Below are positions 10,734 through 22,854 of a DNA stretch of 64,000 bases, one piece after another. A model generated the notes under the pieces. The model saw nothing but the letters and a program-made list of their open reading frames with translations, made no database searches and was not told the DNA's origin. Origin of the DNA: Ottelia alismoides. Its lineage: Eukaryota > Streptophyta > Magnoliopsida > Alismatales > Hydrocharitaceae. The stretch's first letter is position 1. The number at the start of each line of letters is the position of its first letter. The stretch is from positions 372,001-436,000 of the forward strand of contig JAZKJV010010755.1 of NCBI GenBank assembly GCA_037367405.1. Direction: 5' to 3'. The position numbers and the translations under genes were made by a program.

Positions 10734-12724
10734 TGAGTCTTCTGGTTCGCTTTTCAGGTCAAGATAAGGGTCATCTGAGACCCTTCGCCATCCAGTCAGG
10801 AGACCCAGCTCCGCCGCCTTCGCTCGAGCTCCTCGGAGCTCGGCGTGCTCGTCGGAGACCACCAGCAGATGCGGGAGCCTTCCGCGATTCTTCTCCGACC
10901 TCCAGAAGGCTCTCCAGAGGACCCTAGCGCACGCACGAGCCCGGCGAATCTCGCCGGCGACCAGTTCTTCCAGGATCCTCCAGAACCGTCAGATTCTCCT
11001 CCTCGCTCCAGATCTGATCTGAACCATTCATCTGCGGAGCACTGCCACCATCCGATCATCCCGAGGGTCGATCTTGACCGCTCGCGCAGAGAGAGAGGCA
11101 CCAGCTAGCCTCAACCGTCAGATTCGCCACGCGTCCTCCTCTCAGCCGTCGATTCACCAAGAGTATCTCCACCACGCTTCGTCACCGTCAGATCTGCCAC
11201 GTGGAATATTCTCCACCGTTCGATCAGGCCAGCCCTTTCAGAGTTAAAGTCGCACCCGTTCTCCACCGTCCGATCAGCCACGTGGCGCACATCAGGCCGT
11301 CGATAATAATAAAAGGGGTAAATTCATCTTAGGCCCCTCTGTTTGTTTTATTTCATTTTAGTCCTGTAATTTCTAAATTAAGTTGTTTATTTTCTGGGAT
11401 ATTTGCATTAAGGACCTCGTACTTACTTTATTTGCACTTATACCCCTGTCTACGTGGACCACGTGCTTCGTCACGTGAACTTTATTGGGTTATTTGCAAT
11501 ATAAACCCTGTAGTTCTGGATGTTACGGATAGGATAAAAAGTTTTCTTTATTTGCATTTATGCCCCTGTGCGTGATTTAATTCCCCATGTGCGATATTTA
11601 TTGGGTTATTTGCAGATAAGCCCCTGGACTTTTGGTACTTGTTACCAATAAGCCCTCGGAACTTATTTTTCTTACATTTGGGTCCCTGAGTGCCCCAGGC
11701 ACGTGCTTGGCACGTGTTTTGCTGTGTATTTTGCACCAGACCCCCCAGAACTTTGGGTATTTGCACTTTGGTCCCTGTGCACAGTGCCCCTCCTTTATCT
11801 TTGAATAAAATATCAAATCACCTCCAAATTCGATGAAAATTAGACACATGGCTCCTGCCATGGTGTAGAATTTTTGTGAATTTTTGAGGACATTTTTGAT
11901 TTCATTTGATATTTTTAAAAATTCAAAAACCCTTATTTTTGCTACTGTTTAGAGTCATAAACCCCAAAAAAACATCAAAACCCTTTTAAAAATTTCATAA
12001 AAATTAGTTACTGTTTATTTTGTGTTCCTTGATTTTCTAGCCAATTTTGGCTATTTTTCATTGAGTAAAAACCCTAAAAACTTAAAAACACCTCAAAACT
12101 AAAAATCATAATAAATAATTTAAAAACTCAAAAACAATAATTTTGGTGCTCAAATTTTCCTTGTTTTCTCTAGTATACAGGAAAATTACCTCCAGGCCCC
12201 TTTGAGATCCTTAGATATTTTATCTTTGGGTTTTGGGCCTGGTTGGACAGTACCCCTTGCTTTTCGCACTGTTGGATTTTTAGGAAATAAAATAAACATC
12301 AGAAAAATCTCAAAAATTCACCAAAAACATAAAAAAATACAAAACACATAAAAATATTTTTGTCTGAATTTTTGCTTGCTTTTTAATGCATTAAATAAAT
12401 TGTTCAAGTTAATTGTTTATGTGCTTTTCCTGTTTTCTTTATATTCCAAAAATCCTAAAAAAAATATAAAAACCCTTAGAAACACTAAAAAAATACTCTC
12501 TCGGATTTCTGACTACATCGTAGGCCGCAAGGCCAATCTGTGCTCCTTGTGTTCGACCCTGGGAGCTATACCAGGTTAATCCCATAGCTAGGACCGCACT
12601 TCGTGTTTCATCCCTGATTTATTTCGCGGTTCGATTTTTTTTCTTGATATACTTAGCCCGAGTGATTGAGGTCGCGACGACCTTCATTTCTTTACCTTTA
12701 CCTTAGTCGTTCGGGCGGTTATCA

Positions 12725-12729
12725 GTTTG
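12725..12729. repeat. Right copy of the A target site duplication (GTTTG)
   Basis: Immediately after the A 3' LTR, the sequence continues as in the B 3' LTR from base 20670 (GTTTGATATAT). The five bases GTTTG should therefore also precede A's 5' LTR outside the window. Confidence 0.7.
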
Positions 12730-14077
12730 ATATATACTTTTGGAAAGTATATGATCAAGAACTAGGTATGATATATGCTTTTGGAAAGTATATGATCAAT
12801 ACCGACTCCCAATGATCGAATGAGAAACTTACTGATAAAACCATGGTAGACAGTATAAAGTTGATCGAATACTTCGGGTTTAGTCTGAGTCTTCCAGTAT
12901 GCAGGATGTACAGGTATTGGGAATACCTGAGGGTGATGTGATCATAAACGATTGTATAACCATGACGCTTCCATTCCTAGGGAGTGATGAAACGGGTCTG
13001 GATTTTAGTGACTCCTCTCAGTAGAGAAGTGATCTGATCTTGGTCCAAGTATTGGACGTTGATCTGAATGTGATTCAGATACAATGAGAAGATTAGATTT
13101 ACGGTCTTGATTTAATCAAGCATCTATGGGAGGCCCGCGATCTGGATTTGAGATACGATCTCAATATCCATGTCACTATACGTGGAACAATACAATCGCC
13201 CTGTCCTTATCTCCAAGTATCTGCGGAGAAAGCGCATTATCCTTGAAGGAGTTCATGGATAATTCTATTGTTGATATATGTATCCGAGCATTGAGAAAAT
13301 GGAAAATTAAATGTGATTTAATTATCATGAGTAATATGAATTTGATTCATATTATAAAGAGAGTTATCTTAGATAATTAAATGAGATTTAATTATCAAAG
13401 ATGTAAATAATGTGAATGTGATTCATATTATTTGGACACAAGAGAATAGAGATCCAAGATGATTAAATATGATTTAATTATCATGGATATGAATAATGTG
13501 GATAGCAATATCCATATTAGTCATATATATTATAAATGTGATTTATAATATATAAGAGAGAGCTATTTGTAATTTACATTTGTTAATTAAATGTTAATGT
13601 GAATTGGATTCACATTGGACATCAAATTGAAAATGTAATTTACATTTTGTTTTGGGTTGTGAATGTGATTCACAATTTTTCAATGGCATGATTGCAATGT
13701 TCACAAAATAAATTGGATTTATTTTTGTGAAATAATTTGCAACAAAAGTTGTTGCAAATAATGGAGATTACATAAAAGGTGAAATAGCCACCTTCCTAAT
13801 GGAGGAGGGTGGACGGCCACCACTCCCATTAGGAAAGGGCGGCCGTCCCCCCTCTCCACATGGAAGGAGGCTTTCTCTCCTTTCATTATCTCCATGTATT
13901 GATGATTTAATTTTGTAATTAAATTGTGTTGATTTATCAACATATATTTAATTTAAATTAAATTAATTGTTGTTGTGTTTTTAGCAACAAATCATGACCA
14001 TTGAAAGAAACACAAATTGATGTGGACCATTGGATTTGTGTTGATACATGGATTGAGATCCATGGATCCCAAAACCC

Positions 14078-14086
14078 TATAAAAGG
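14078..14086 (+). promoter_or_regulatory. TATA box of the B 5' LTR
   Basis: TATAAAAGG stands about 55 bases upstream of a 20-base CT repeat (14133-14152). This is a typical plant core promoter layout, and it is duplicated in the 3' LTR. Confidence 0.7.
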
Positions 14087-14132
14087 AGAGGCACCCCATT
14101 GCTCTTCTTGACACATAAGTTGAGGCAACAAA

Positions 14133-14152
14133 TCTCTCTCTCTCTCTCTCTC
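14133..14152. repeat. CT microsatellite in the B LTR
   Basis: Ten TC units just downstream of the TATA box, with the same run at 22080-22099. In plants such Y-patch tracts often mark the transcript start zone. Confidence 0.8.
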
Positions 14153-14671
14153 ATTCTCTCTATACGTCCTCTCTCCATCTCTCTCATGTGTCCGTCCACC
14201 ATGGATGCCCTAGAGAGGTTCTCCATCGCCGCGGCATCGTCGTTATGCTGCCCGATGGTTTGCTCGTGGATCTCCGTCTCCTTCGGTGCGCCCCGCTCGT
14301 GAAGAAGACATCGGATCTTGTGTGTCGAGATCAGGAGATCCGCCGCTTGGATCATCAACATGGATTGCGACAAGCACGCGGTTCATCCCCGCGCTCGCAA
14401 GCGTCTCCTCCGACGGATCGGACTTGAGAAAGAAGGTCTCTTCGTTTAGAGACTTGATCGCAACCACGCTTCAAGAGGTAAACCTAATACTTGGTTGTGG
14501 TTTAGACGAAACGATCCGAGAAGTGTTCTTGGATCATGTGGTTTCGTCACATGAAAATTTTTTTAATTTCCGCTGCATAGAACAACTAGTGGGACTAGTC
14601 GTTCTTCGTCGTATTCGATACGACGATCACGCTTCCGTGATGCGCTTGAGGATCTAACCATATCCTTCAAG

Positions 14672-14684
14672 TGGTATCAGAGCC
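14672..14684 (+). other. Primer binding site of B (initiator tRNA-Met)
   Basis: TGGTATCAGAGCC, two bases after the LTR end, is the standard Ty1/copia primer site. Confidence 0.95.
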
Positions 14685-17600
14685 TTAGGTCGGTGTTTTT
14701 GGATACGATCCATAAACCGAGGACGACTTGGGTTCATTAGGGTTTGCGAAAGTTTTCTTGCATTTCATTTTCGCATCTCTGTTTTGATATTATTTTCGGC
14801 ACTGTTTAAATTTTTTAAACACGAAAATAATATTTGGATTTTATTCCCCATTAAATAAGGAAACCGTAGGATCTGAGTTTGCGTGATTTCGATTCCGTTT
14901 GCTCTAGATATGCTCATTTTAGTGAACATGTATCCACTGTTTCGGGGACTGCGGATCATGACGTAATTAAGATGTTAATTGCGGATTTGATACGCCTTGA
15001 AATGCGTGCAAATCACTTGGGTTCTGTTGTAAATCAAGTTAGCAAACTTTAGAAATTTACTTTGCTTAATTTGGATTTAAATTGATTGAGATATGATATT
15101 TTTAGTAAGTGAGGGTCACTGCTGAAAATACTTTCCTAATCAAGAACCTAGTGATTGTCATTTAATTAATTAGTGAAATTAAATTGTTTAATTTCCTGGA
15201 ATAATTATGCATAAATATTTGTGAAATATTTAATGATAATTATGTCCTTAAATGACTTTGCCCTAACCAACAAATGATTAGATGTGATCTAGATCAAGAT
15301 TGGTTACATGATCTACATGATCAACATTCCAACAAACATGTTGCTTGAATAGGACTTGGGATTTGTTTAGCAAATCTCATTATAATGTTAATCAAAAATG
15401 TTTTGATTATTACTATATGGTACAATTTCGGTTGAAGAACCGATGATCATCTCAAGTACAAATTAATCAATTTGGCATTATCCTTTCCCGAGGCGGATAT
15501 GGTGCCTAGTCGGAGAGCATTGGGGTTGCGGGTTGCAACGTATGTGGTCCGTCACACTCTCGTCGGTACTGGCCATGACAGCGGGTAGGGCCGGGATAAT
15601 GTCCGAGGGATTAAGATGTATTTTTCTAATTATTAAAATTCGAAATAATACGTATTTGAGATAATACCATTATTCAAGTAACTATTAAAATGTTTGTTGG
15701 ATATTAATTGGATCATTAATTTAATATGATTAGATTAATTGGAATCCAATTAAGATTGAAATACTCTAATATTATTAGAGTTAATAATTCCCTTGGAAGA
15801 ATTAATTATGTGAATGTGATTCACGATAATTAATTAAAATTTGAATATGAGGTGGAGGATCACATAAGTGACATCCATGGTCTCCCGTCAAGGCGAAGGG
15901 TTCTGTCGCCAGGGATTGTATGTGGGAGACGCCTGTCCGAAGTGACAGCTCCTGTATGCAAGCGCATCTGGATCGGACTCTTTGCTTCTCGAAAGAGTAA
16001 GGCCGTATACGTAGTGACCCCAATATCGGATCCTCATATTATTGGGGCGATATTGGATTGCGTATAGCGAGTACTATTCCTGTTGACGGTTGGTTCAATT
16101 AACGACGGGTCAACATCGCCTTAGGGGTGGTGGGCTCGGGTGTTAAAGACCGAATTGGGAGATGCAAGTTGGACTTGCAAAGCGGAATGTGTTCCCGCTT
16201 CTTTTTATCCGAGTTGCAGATTCTCATATTATTGGGATGTAACAAAGATAAGGAAGGAGATCCCAGATCTTATTGAGATATAATGGTAAGTATATCTCTT
16301 ACATTGAAAGTGATTAAGGGAATGAACTTTCAGTGTTGACAAGACAAGACAACTTTGATATAAAAAAATCCTAAATCAAAGTAAAATATATATATTTATA
16401 TATTTATGCAAATTTCTTATTTCAGATAATCCTTCATTAAAACCCACTCAATGATATACTCAATAATAACCAGTGAAATATCTTGGATTGGACTCATGAT
16501 CCAGATATTGTACTTGCAGTTGGACACATAATGTATGTGGTTGCAATGAGCAAGTTTCCTCATAATAATGAGGAATGACAATTAAATAGATAATAAGACT
16601 ACAACCCTAGGGTTTGTATGTCTCTGTAGTCTTGATCTCTCATCGGATGTACTTTGGAAGTGACATGTCGATGATGATCGTAATTGTCAAATAATCCTTA
16701 TAAAATTAATGAAGATATTCTGGCATACATATGTGCTCTTAACATTTAACATGAATGAGATGGTTCACTGCATCATGCAGAATGGTGGCTCTATAAGAGA
16801 TGATGTATTCAAATTGTTTGAGTACCTACCTGAACCTATGTTTTAAGAATTTAGATGGATGTAGATGATGAGTGTCATCATTCTACTATCTATACTCTGG
16901 TCATTCATGAAGCTTCATAATATTCATATTGTATGAATTTAATGAAGCATGTATAAATGTTGAAATGCTCTTAAATAAGAGATCCTTAGTCTTAAGCAAT
17001 GGTTGCTTATAGATAAAGGGAGCACAGTGGAAGCATGGGTTGGACCCGAGTAAGAAGTATGGTCAAAGATTTGACTATACATCTATGACTTCCATATGTC
17101 ATCCGAAGAGTTGGATGAATGCCAATACTGCAATAAGTTGATGTGTTGATAGTATGACTATCAAGTCTATCTAGAATCCTTAGAGAAGGACTCAGATGGA
17201 GCATCAGATTAATCTACATAAATCATTGATAAGATAAAGTCAAATAATTGTATCTCAATCTTCTGATGACATTTGCAAGAGGTTGCATATGTTTTAGAAG
17301 ACTGGAAAATTTGATCTTAAAGGTTTATAGTTATCCACATGAATATTGATGCAATTGTTGCAACAATCTCTGTTGGATTGATAGACTTGTTAATTTCATT
17401 GGGAGAGTCCTTAGTCTTAGAGAATGTCTCTATGACCTAGATATAAGAATACACTCATTGTTTGTTTCTAAATGTTGGAAATAAACATGAATTCTGAGGT
17501 AGAACTATCATAACTAGTTATGATGGAGATATTTCAGATAGTAATCTAAAATCTAGTGGACTCCACTAAATTAGAAAATTGATGAATGGCTCATTAACAT

Positions 17601-19958
17601 TTCTAAATGCTGAAATTAAAACTTAAGATCAATATGAGGATGAAGATCATTTGACAATGATCTAGCATCAAGCCTTGGACATTTGTCTATTGATTTGATC
17701 AATAGACTAGTAAGAGATGAAACTTTAGAATGTCTAAAATTTCAAAACTTACATACTTATGAATATTGTATTCAAAGTAAAATGTCCAATACACCCTTCT
17801 TAAAGAAAGGTGTAAGATGCCAAGGTATTCAGGATCTCATGCATATTGATGTATGTAGATCATCTATATCATAGTAAACATTATGGATATGTGATATCTG
17901 TTGATGATTATGTATGATATGAGATTTCTTCTCTTCACCTAAGAAACCTTTGAAATGTTCAAAGATTTCATTATTTTTGGTTTAAAACCAAAGTTTGAAG
18001 GAAGATAAAATGAATTTGATCTAATCTAGGTAGCAAGTACCTGTTAAATAAATTCAAAGAATACCTTATAGAGATATGAATATCATTTCTATCTCAATCC
18101 TCCTAACACACCTTAACTCAATAGAGTTATAGGCAGATACAATTGGATCATGTGTGACATGATCTTATCAATGATGAATTTTAGCATAATTATCCCTTAG
18201 TTTCCAGGTATATATGTGTAGTAGAGACTTTAATGTATATCCTTAATAAGGTTCCATGCAAGATGGAATCTAGCACTTGAGAGTGCTGCTTCATTAGGAA
18301 AATAAAGGATGGTATTGGATACCTACTTTATGACCTTGAGATTCTTGAAATATCTCATCTCTGAGAATGTGATTCTTGGAGGTTGAGACTCTTGAGAATC
18401 AAGATAAAAATGAAGTGTAGGAACTCATTTAATCTTGAAAAGATAATGAGGCTCCTAAAATTGGAAACTAAAAGGATAATTGAAGATGAAATACTAAAAC
18501 CTCTTCAAATAAGTTTGAGGATGGATTCCATGTGTCAGAGAAATCTGACAATGATCGAACTTCATGTGATGAAGCTTCTGAAAATCATAGCATGGATAGA
18601 TGGATGTTAGCAATAAAAGTCTAATGTAGACTTCATGTACAAGTGTTGTATATGGACCCTCGAGGATCCACCTATATGGGTAAGACCCGTAAAGGTGTAA
18701 ATGGATCTTCAAGAGAAAGGGAACCTGATGAGAAGGTACATACCTTCAAAGCATAGTTCGTAGCAATGAGCTACACATGGAAGAGAAGACATTGCTTGCA
18801 ATGAGACTTGCTTTTCGGTGAACATGCTTAAAATCATCAGAATATTGCTAACCTTAGCTACACAACTTGACTATTGCATCTTCGAGATGTAAGTCCAGAT
18901 TGCATTCCTCTATGAATATCTCTCTGAGGATATTCACATGAAGTAGCCCCAGGGCTTCATGGTTGAGGAAAGCAAGGTGTGCAAGATAAGGAATCCATCT
19001 AAGGACTCAAATAAGCTTCTTTGAGATAGACCATAAGATTTGATGAAATTATAAATGTTATGATTTCAAATGAAATCTTGATGAGCCATGCGAAGCTTAG
19101 TGGGAGTGCCTATGTGTTCATTGCGCTAAATGTAGATGATAGCCTGATCATTTAAAATGATATAAGGATAATAATAAGTGTTTTATAATCTGGTTATTCC
19201 ATATCTTGAAATATGATTTCAAAAATACCTCTTAGATCTTAGTTCTGAAGTTGTTCAGAAGCCAAGAGAAGAGGATAATTGGACTGTCACATTTGTAGTA
19301 TACCTTGGACATATTCTATTCATAGAAATTCCAAGAAAGGCTTCTAACCCTTAAGATATGGTACTGACCTATCTTAAGGGATAACACCTCAAAGAGTTGA
19401 GGAAGTAAATGCTACAACTACTTGCACTTGTGCATTAGTTACGAGAAGTTGAGTGTATGCTAGAGTGTACAAATACCAGATGTCTGTCATGCAGTGGGAG
19501 TAGTAAATTGTTACTAATCCTACTGTAGAGATAAAACACTTGATTGCAGAAATAACAAAATCTTCATAGATGAGGAGATTTTTGAGATAGTAATCTCAAA
19601 GTCTTATCTTCAAAAGTTTAAGACCATGTAGATAGTGATCTATAAAGGTCTAAACTATAGATACCTTAGGAGATAGAGATCTCCGGGAATGAAGGTATTC
19701 TAATAAGGATTATGGGGATACTGGTTATGATGTCAGGGACAATGTAACCAACTAGATTGAGTATTGGTTGCATGAGATGCAACATTCGCATTAGATGCGA
19801 GCACTGTTACTGGGGATATGCAAGTGCCGTAAAAGGACTTGGCATAGTCTCGCGGGAACAGAGTGACTGATCAGCTTACCTAGCTATTTTCTAAATAGCC
19901 TATGATTATCACATGAGTGCGAGTTTAAATGATTAGCCCATTAATGGCTCTTTGGGCT
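14685..19958 (+). pseudogene. Decayed copia gag-pol region of B
   Basis: There is no long frame, but copia landmarks survive in order. At 17683-17874 a 63-codon stretch resembles the pre-integrase/integrase zinc region (INRLVRDETLECLK, then KMSNTPF and HIDVC). About 18690-18780 reads as the start of reverse transcriptase (EPDEKVHTFKA, then a stop). About 18895-19150 reads as its middle (LSEDIHMK, stop, PQGFMVEE; later NVDD where YVDD is expected). Stops and frameshifts lie every few dozen codons. The first 2.9 kb (14685-17600) should hold gag, but I could not identify it. The coding region looks far older than the LTRs. Confidence 0.75.
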
Positions 19959-19968
19959 AGTGGGAGAT
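19959..19968 (+). other. Polypurine tract of B
   Basis: AGTGGGAGAT directly before TGTTGG is the classic copia arrangement and fixes the 3' LTR start. Confidence 0.9.
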
Positions 19969-22616
19969 TGTTGGAAATGCGAGCCCACGACGAGCCATTA
20001 TGCAATAAATGTTATTGCAATTCACTCCTTAATCTGAAATGAAGAATACATAATTTGCATAATAGGTCCCTTAGTACAATTAGGGTTATGTACTATGGCC
20101 ATCTTGATGATCATACAGCTGTTGATTCAACTATTGAATCATAGAGGCTGGTGCTTGAATGAATATCTAAAGAGTTAGATTGAGGACTCATCAAGCACCG
20201 TCAGATGATTGTTAAGAGATGATCTCCAGCCTGAGTAGGAGATGGCAATCCTTATCTCTGAAGGCTGATATCTGACCGACCTCTTGATGCAGGTCCTCTG
20301 CATAGGAATAGATATTCGGAGGTGTCAGATTAGTTAGGTCAAAGAGTTGACTTAACGAGATCGAGATAACCAAAGTCCTATATCGTATGCTGTCAGGATA
20401 TAGGCACGCATCCTCTGACCGGAGACAGATGTGTTGCTATATGTCTAAGTATGTACATTTGGCAGACCAATAGGTTGATGACCTAATCAAGGTCTACACA
20501 CCGGCGCGCTGGTGTGCATATAAGGGCATATGAGTAATACGATCTCTCAAAGGGATCATACAGGTTCAGTTACTGAACCGGAAGACATGAGCTCACTCAT
20601 GAGATATTGGGAAGAATCAAATTCCGTGCGCACGGTCGTCTCGCTTTGGAAGCTTGACTGAATTTGTAGGTTTGATATATACTTTTGGAAAGTATATGAT
20701 CAATAACTAGGTATGATATATGCTTTTGGAAAGTATATGATCAATACCGACTCCCAATGATCGAATGAGAAACTTACTGATAAAACCATGAAGTAGACAG
20801 TATAAAGTTGATCGAATACTTCGGGTTTAGTCTGAGTCTTCCAGTATGCAGGATGTACAGGTATTGGGAATACCTGAGGGTGATGTGATCATAAACGATT
20901 GTATAACCATGACGCTTCCATTCCTAGGGAGTGATGAAACGGGTCTGGATTTTAGTGACTCCTCTCAGTAGAGAAGTGATCTGATCTTGGTCCAAGTACT
21001 GGACGTTGATCTGAATGTGATTCAGATACAATGAGAAGATTAGATTTACGGTCTTGATTTAATCAAGCATCTATGGGAGGCCCGCTATCTGGATTTGAGA
21101 TACGATCTCAATATCCATGTCACTATACGTGGAACAATACAATCGCCCTGTCCTTATCTCCAAGTATCTGCGGAGAAAGCACATTATCCTTGAAGGAGTT
21201 CATGGATAATTCTATTGTTGATATATGTATCCGAGCATTGAGAAAATGGAAAATTAAATGTGATTTAATTATCATGAGTAATATGAATTTGATTCATATT
21301 ATAAAGAGAGTTATCTTAGATAATTAAATGAGATTTAATTATCAAAGATGTAAATAATGTGAATGTGATTCATATTATTTGGACAAAAGAGAATAGAGAT
21401 CCAAGATGATTAAATATGATTTAATTATCATGGATATGAATAATGTGGATAGCAATATCCATATTAGTCTTATATATTATAAATGTGATTTATAATATAT
21501 AAGAGAGAGCTATTTGTAATTTACATTTGTTAATTAAATGTTAATGTGAATTGGATTCACATTGGACATCAAATTGAAAATGTAATTTACATTTTGTTTT
21601 GGGTTGTGAATGTGATTCACAATTTTTCAATGGCATGATTGCAATGTTCACAAAATAAATTGGATTTATTTTTGTGAAATAATTTGCAACAAAAGTTGTT
21701 GCAAATAATGGAGATTACATAAAAGGTGAAATAGCCACCTTCCTAATGGAGGAGGGTGGACGGCCACCACTCCCATTAGGAAAGGGAGGCCGTCCCCCCT
21801 CTCCACATGGAAGGAGGCTTTCTCTCCTTTCATTATCTCCATGTATTGATGATTTAATTTTGTAATTAAATTGTGTTGATTTATCAACATATATTTAATT
21901 TAAATTAAATTAATTGTTGTTGTGTTTTTAGCAACAAATCATGACCATTGAAAGAAACACAAATTGATGTGGACCATTGGATTTGTGTTGACACATGGAT
22001 TGAGATCCATGGATCCCAAAACCCTATAAAAGGAGAGGCACCCCATTGCTCTTCTTGACACATAAGTTGAGGCAACAAATCTCTCTCTCTCTCTCTCTCA
22101 TTCTCTCTATACGTCCTCTCTCCATCTCTCTCATGTGGCCGTCCACCATGGATGCCCTAGAGAGGTTCTCCATCGCCGCGGCATCGTCGTTATGCTGCCC
22201 GATGGTTTGCTCGTGGATCTCCGTCTCCTTCGGTGCGCCCCGCTCGTGAAGAAGACATCGGATCTTGTGTGTCGAGATCAGGAGATCCGCCGCTTGGATC
22301 ATCAACATGGATTGCGAGAAGCACGCGGTTCATCCCCGCGCTCGCAAGCGTCTCCTCCGACGGATCGGACTTGAGACAGGAGGTCTCTTCGTTTAGAGAC
22401 TTGATCGCAACCACGCTTCAAGAGGTAAACCTAATACTTGGTTGTGGTTTAGACGAAACGATCCGAGAAGTGTTCTTGGATCATGTGGTTTCGTCACATG
22501 AAAATTTTTTTAATTTCCGCTGCATAGAACAACTAGTTCGACTAGTCGTTCTTCGTCGTATTCGATACGACGATCACGCTTCCGTGATGCGCTTGAGGAT
22601 CTAACCATATCCTTCA
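19969..22616 (+). repeat. Element B 3' LTR (complete, 2648 bp)
   Basis: It starts TGTTGGAAATGCG and ends TCCTTCA. Bases 20670-22616 match the 5' copy, and 19969-20669 have no partner in the window because A cut the 5' copy. A TATAAAAGG box is at 22025-22033 and a CT repeat at 22080-22099. The next five bases, GACAC (22617-22621), should be the target duplication, with its partner left of the window. Confidence 0.94.
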
Positions 22617-22854
22617 GACACATCTTTTGATTACGTGACCTGGGTAGTGAATCAAATGCAATAGAGAATTAATGACCTATCTGACTAAAATAAAATTCAC
22701 ACTATCGCTTCATCTTCTGATGTAATGGATTCACGAGAGGCCACCCATGAGAGACCAAAATCACCAAAAACAAAAAAAATGAGAAAAATATAAAAATAAA
22801 AAAATTAATAATGGGATACACCTAGCTAGGGTAGACCGTGAGGAGAGGGAACCT

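Larger units (their letters stand above)
1..12724 (+). mobile_element. Element A: Ty3/gypsy (Athila/Tat-type) LTR retrotransposon, left end outside window
   Basis: Bases 1-2129 recur at 10598-12724, which identifies them as the downstream part of the 5' LTR. The 3' LTR begins at 9011 after a polypurine tract, so about 1.59 kb of the 5' LTR lies left of base 1 and the whole element is about 14.3 kb. It holds, in order, a tRNA-Asp-type primer site, a 1.25-kb leader, one gag-RNase H-integrase ORF, a hairpin array, a 1.5-kb conserved non-coding block and the polypurine tract. By eye the LTRs differ by about 16 substitutions and two short indels over 2.13 kb, so the insertion is recent. It is inserted in the 5' LTR of copia element B. 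Protease and most of reverse transcriptase are absent, so it should depend on another element to move. Confidence 0.93.
9011..12724 (+). repeat. Element A 3' LTR (complete, 3714 bp)
   Basis: The LTR starts TGATGAAT, with an inverted ATTCATCA twelve bases on, and ends TTATCA. It has an AT-rich first 930 bases, a GC-rich core (9940-11320) and an AT-rich tail. The core contains a double W-box palindrome, a TATA-like box and a hairpin at 10706-10733. Bases 10598-12724 duplicate the start of the window. Base 12725 begins the flanking B LTR. Confidence 0.95.
12725..14669 (+). repeat. Element B 5' LTR (distal 1945 bp)
   Basis: It matches 20670-22616 almost base for base and ends TCCTTCA two bases before the primer site. 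It is rich in GTGATT/AATCAC-type short inverted repeats. An 84-codon frame at 13126-13380 recurs at 21073-21327 only because the LTR is duplicated. I found no homology for it. Confidence 0.93.
12725..22616 (+). mobile_element. Element B: Ty1/copia LTR retrotransposon interrupted by A
   Basis: A direct repeat pairs 12725-14669 with 20670-22616. A copia-type primer site (TGGTATCAGAGCC) follows the first copy. AGTGGGAGAT precedes TGTTGG at 19969, which shows that the true LTR is 2648 bp and starts at 19969. The 5' LTR therefore lacks its first 701 bp in the window, because A is inserted there. The internal region is 5.3 kb with no long ORF, only decayed integrase and reverse transcriptase. LTR copies differ by about 15 positions over 1.94 kb, so insertion was recent although the coding region is dead. 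Confidence 0.92.

Noticed and set aside
13126..13380. 84-codon frame repeated at 21073-21327
   Set aside because: It is inside the B LTR, so repetition reflects the LTR. The sequence is low-complexity and unlike any known protein.
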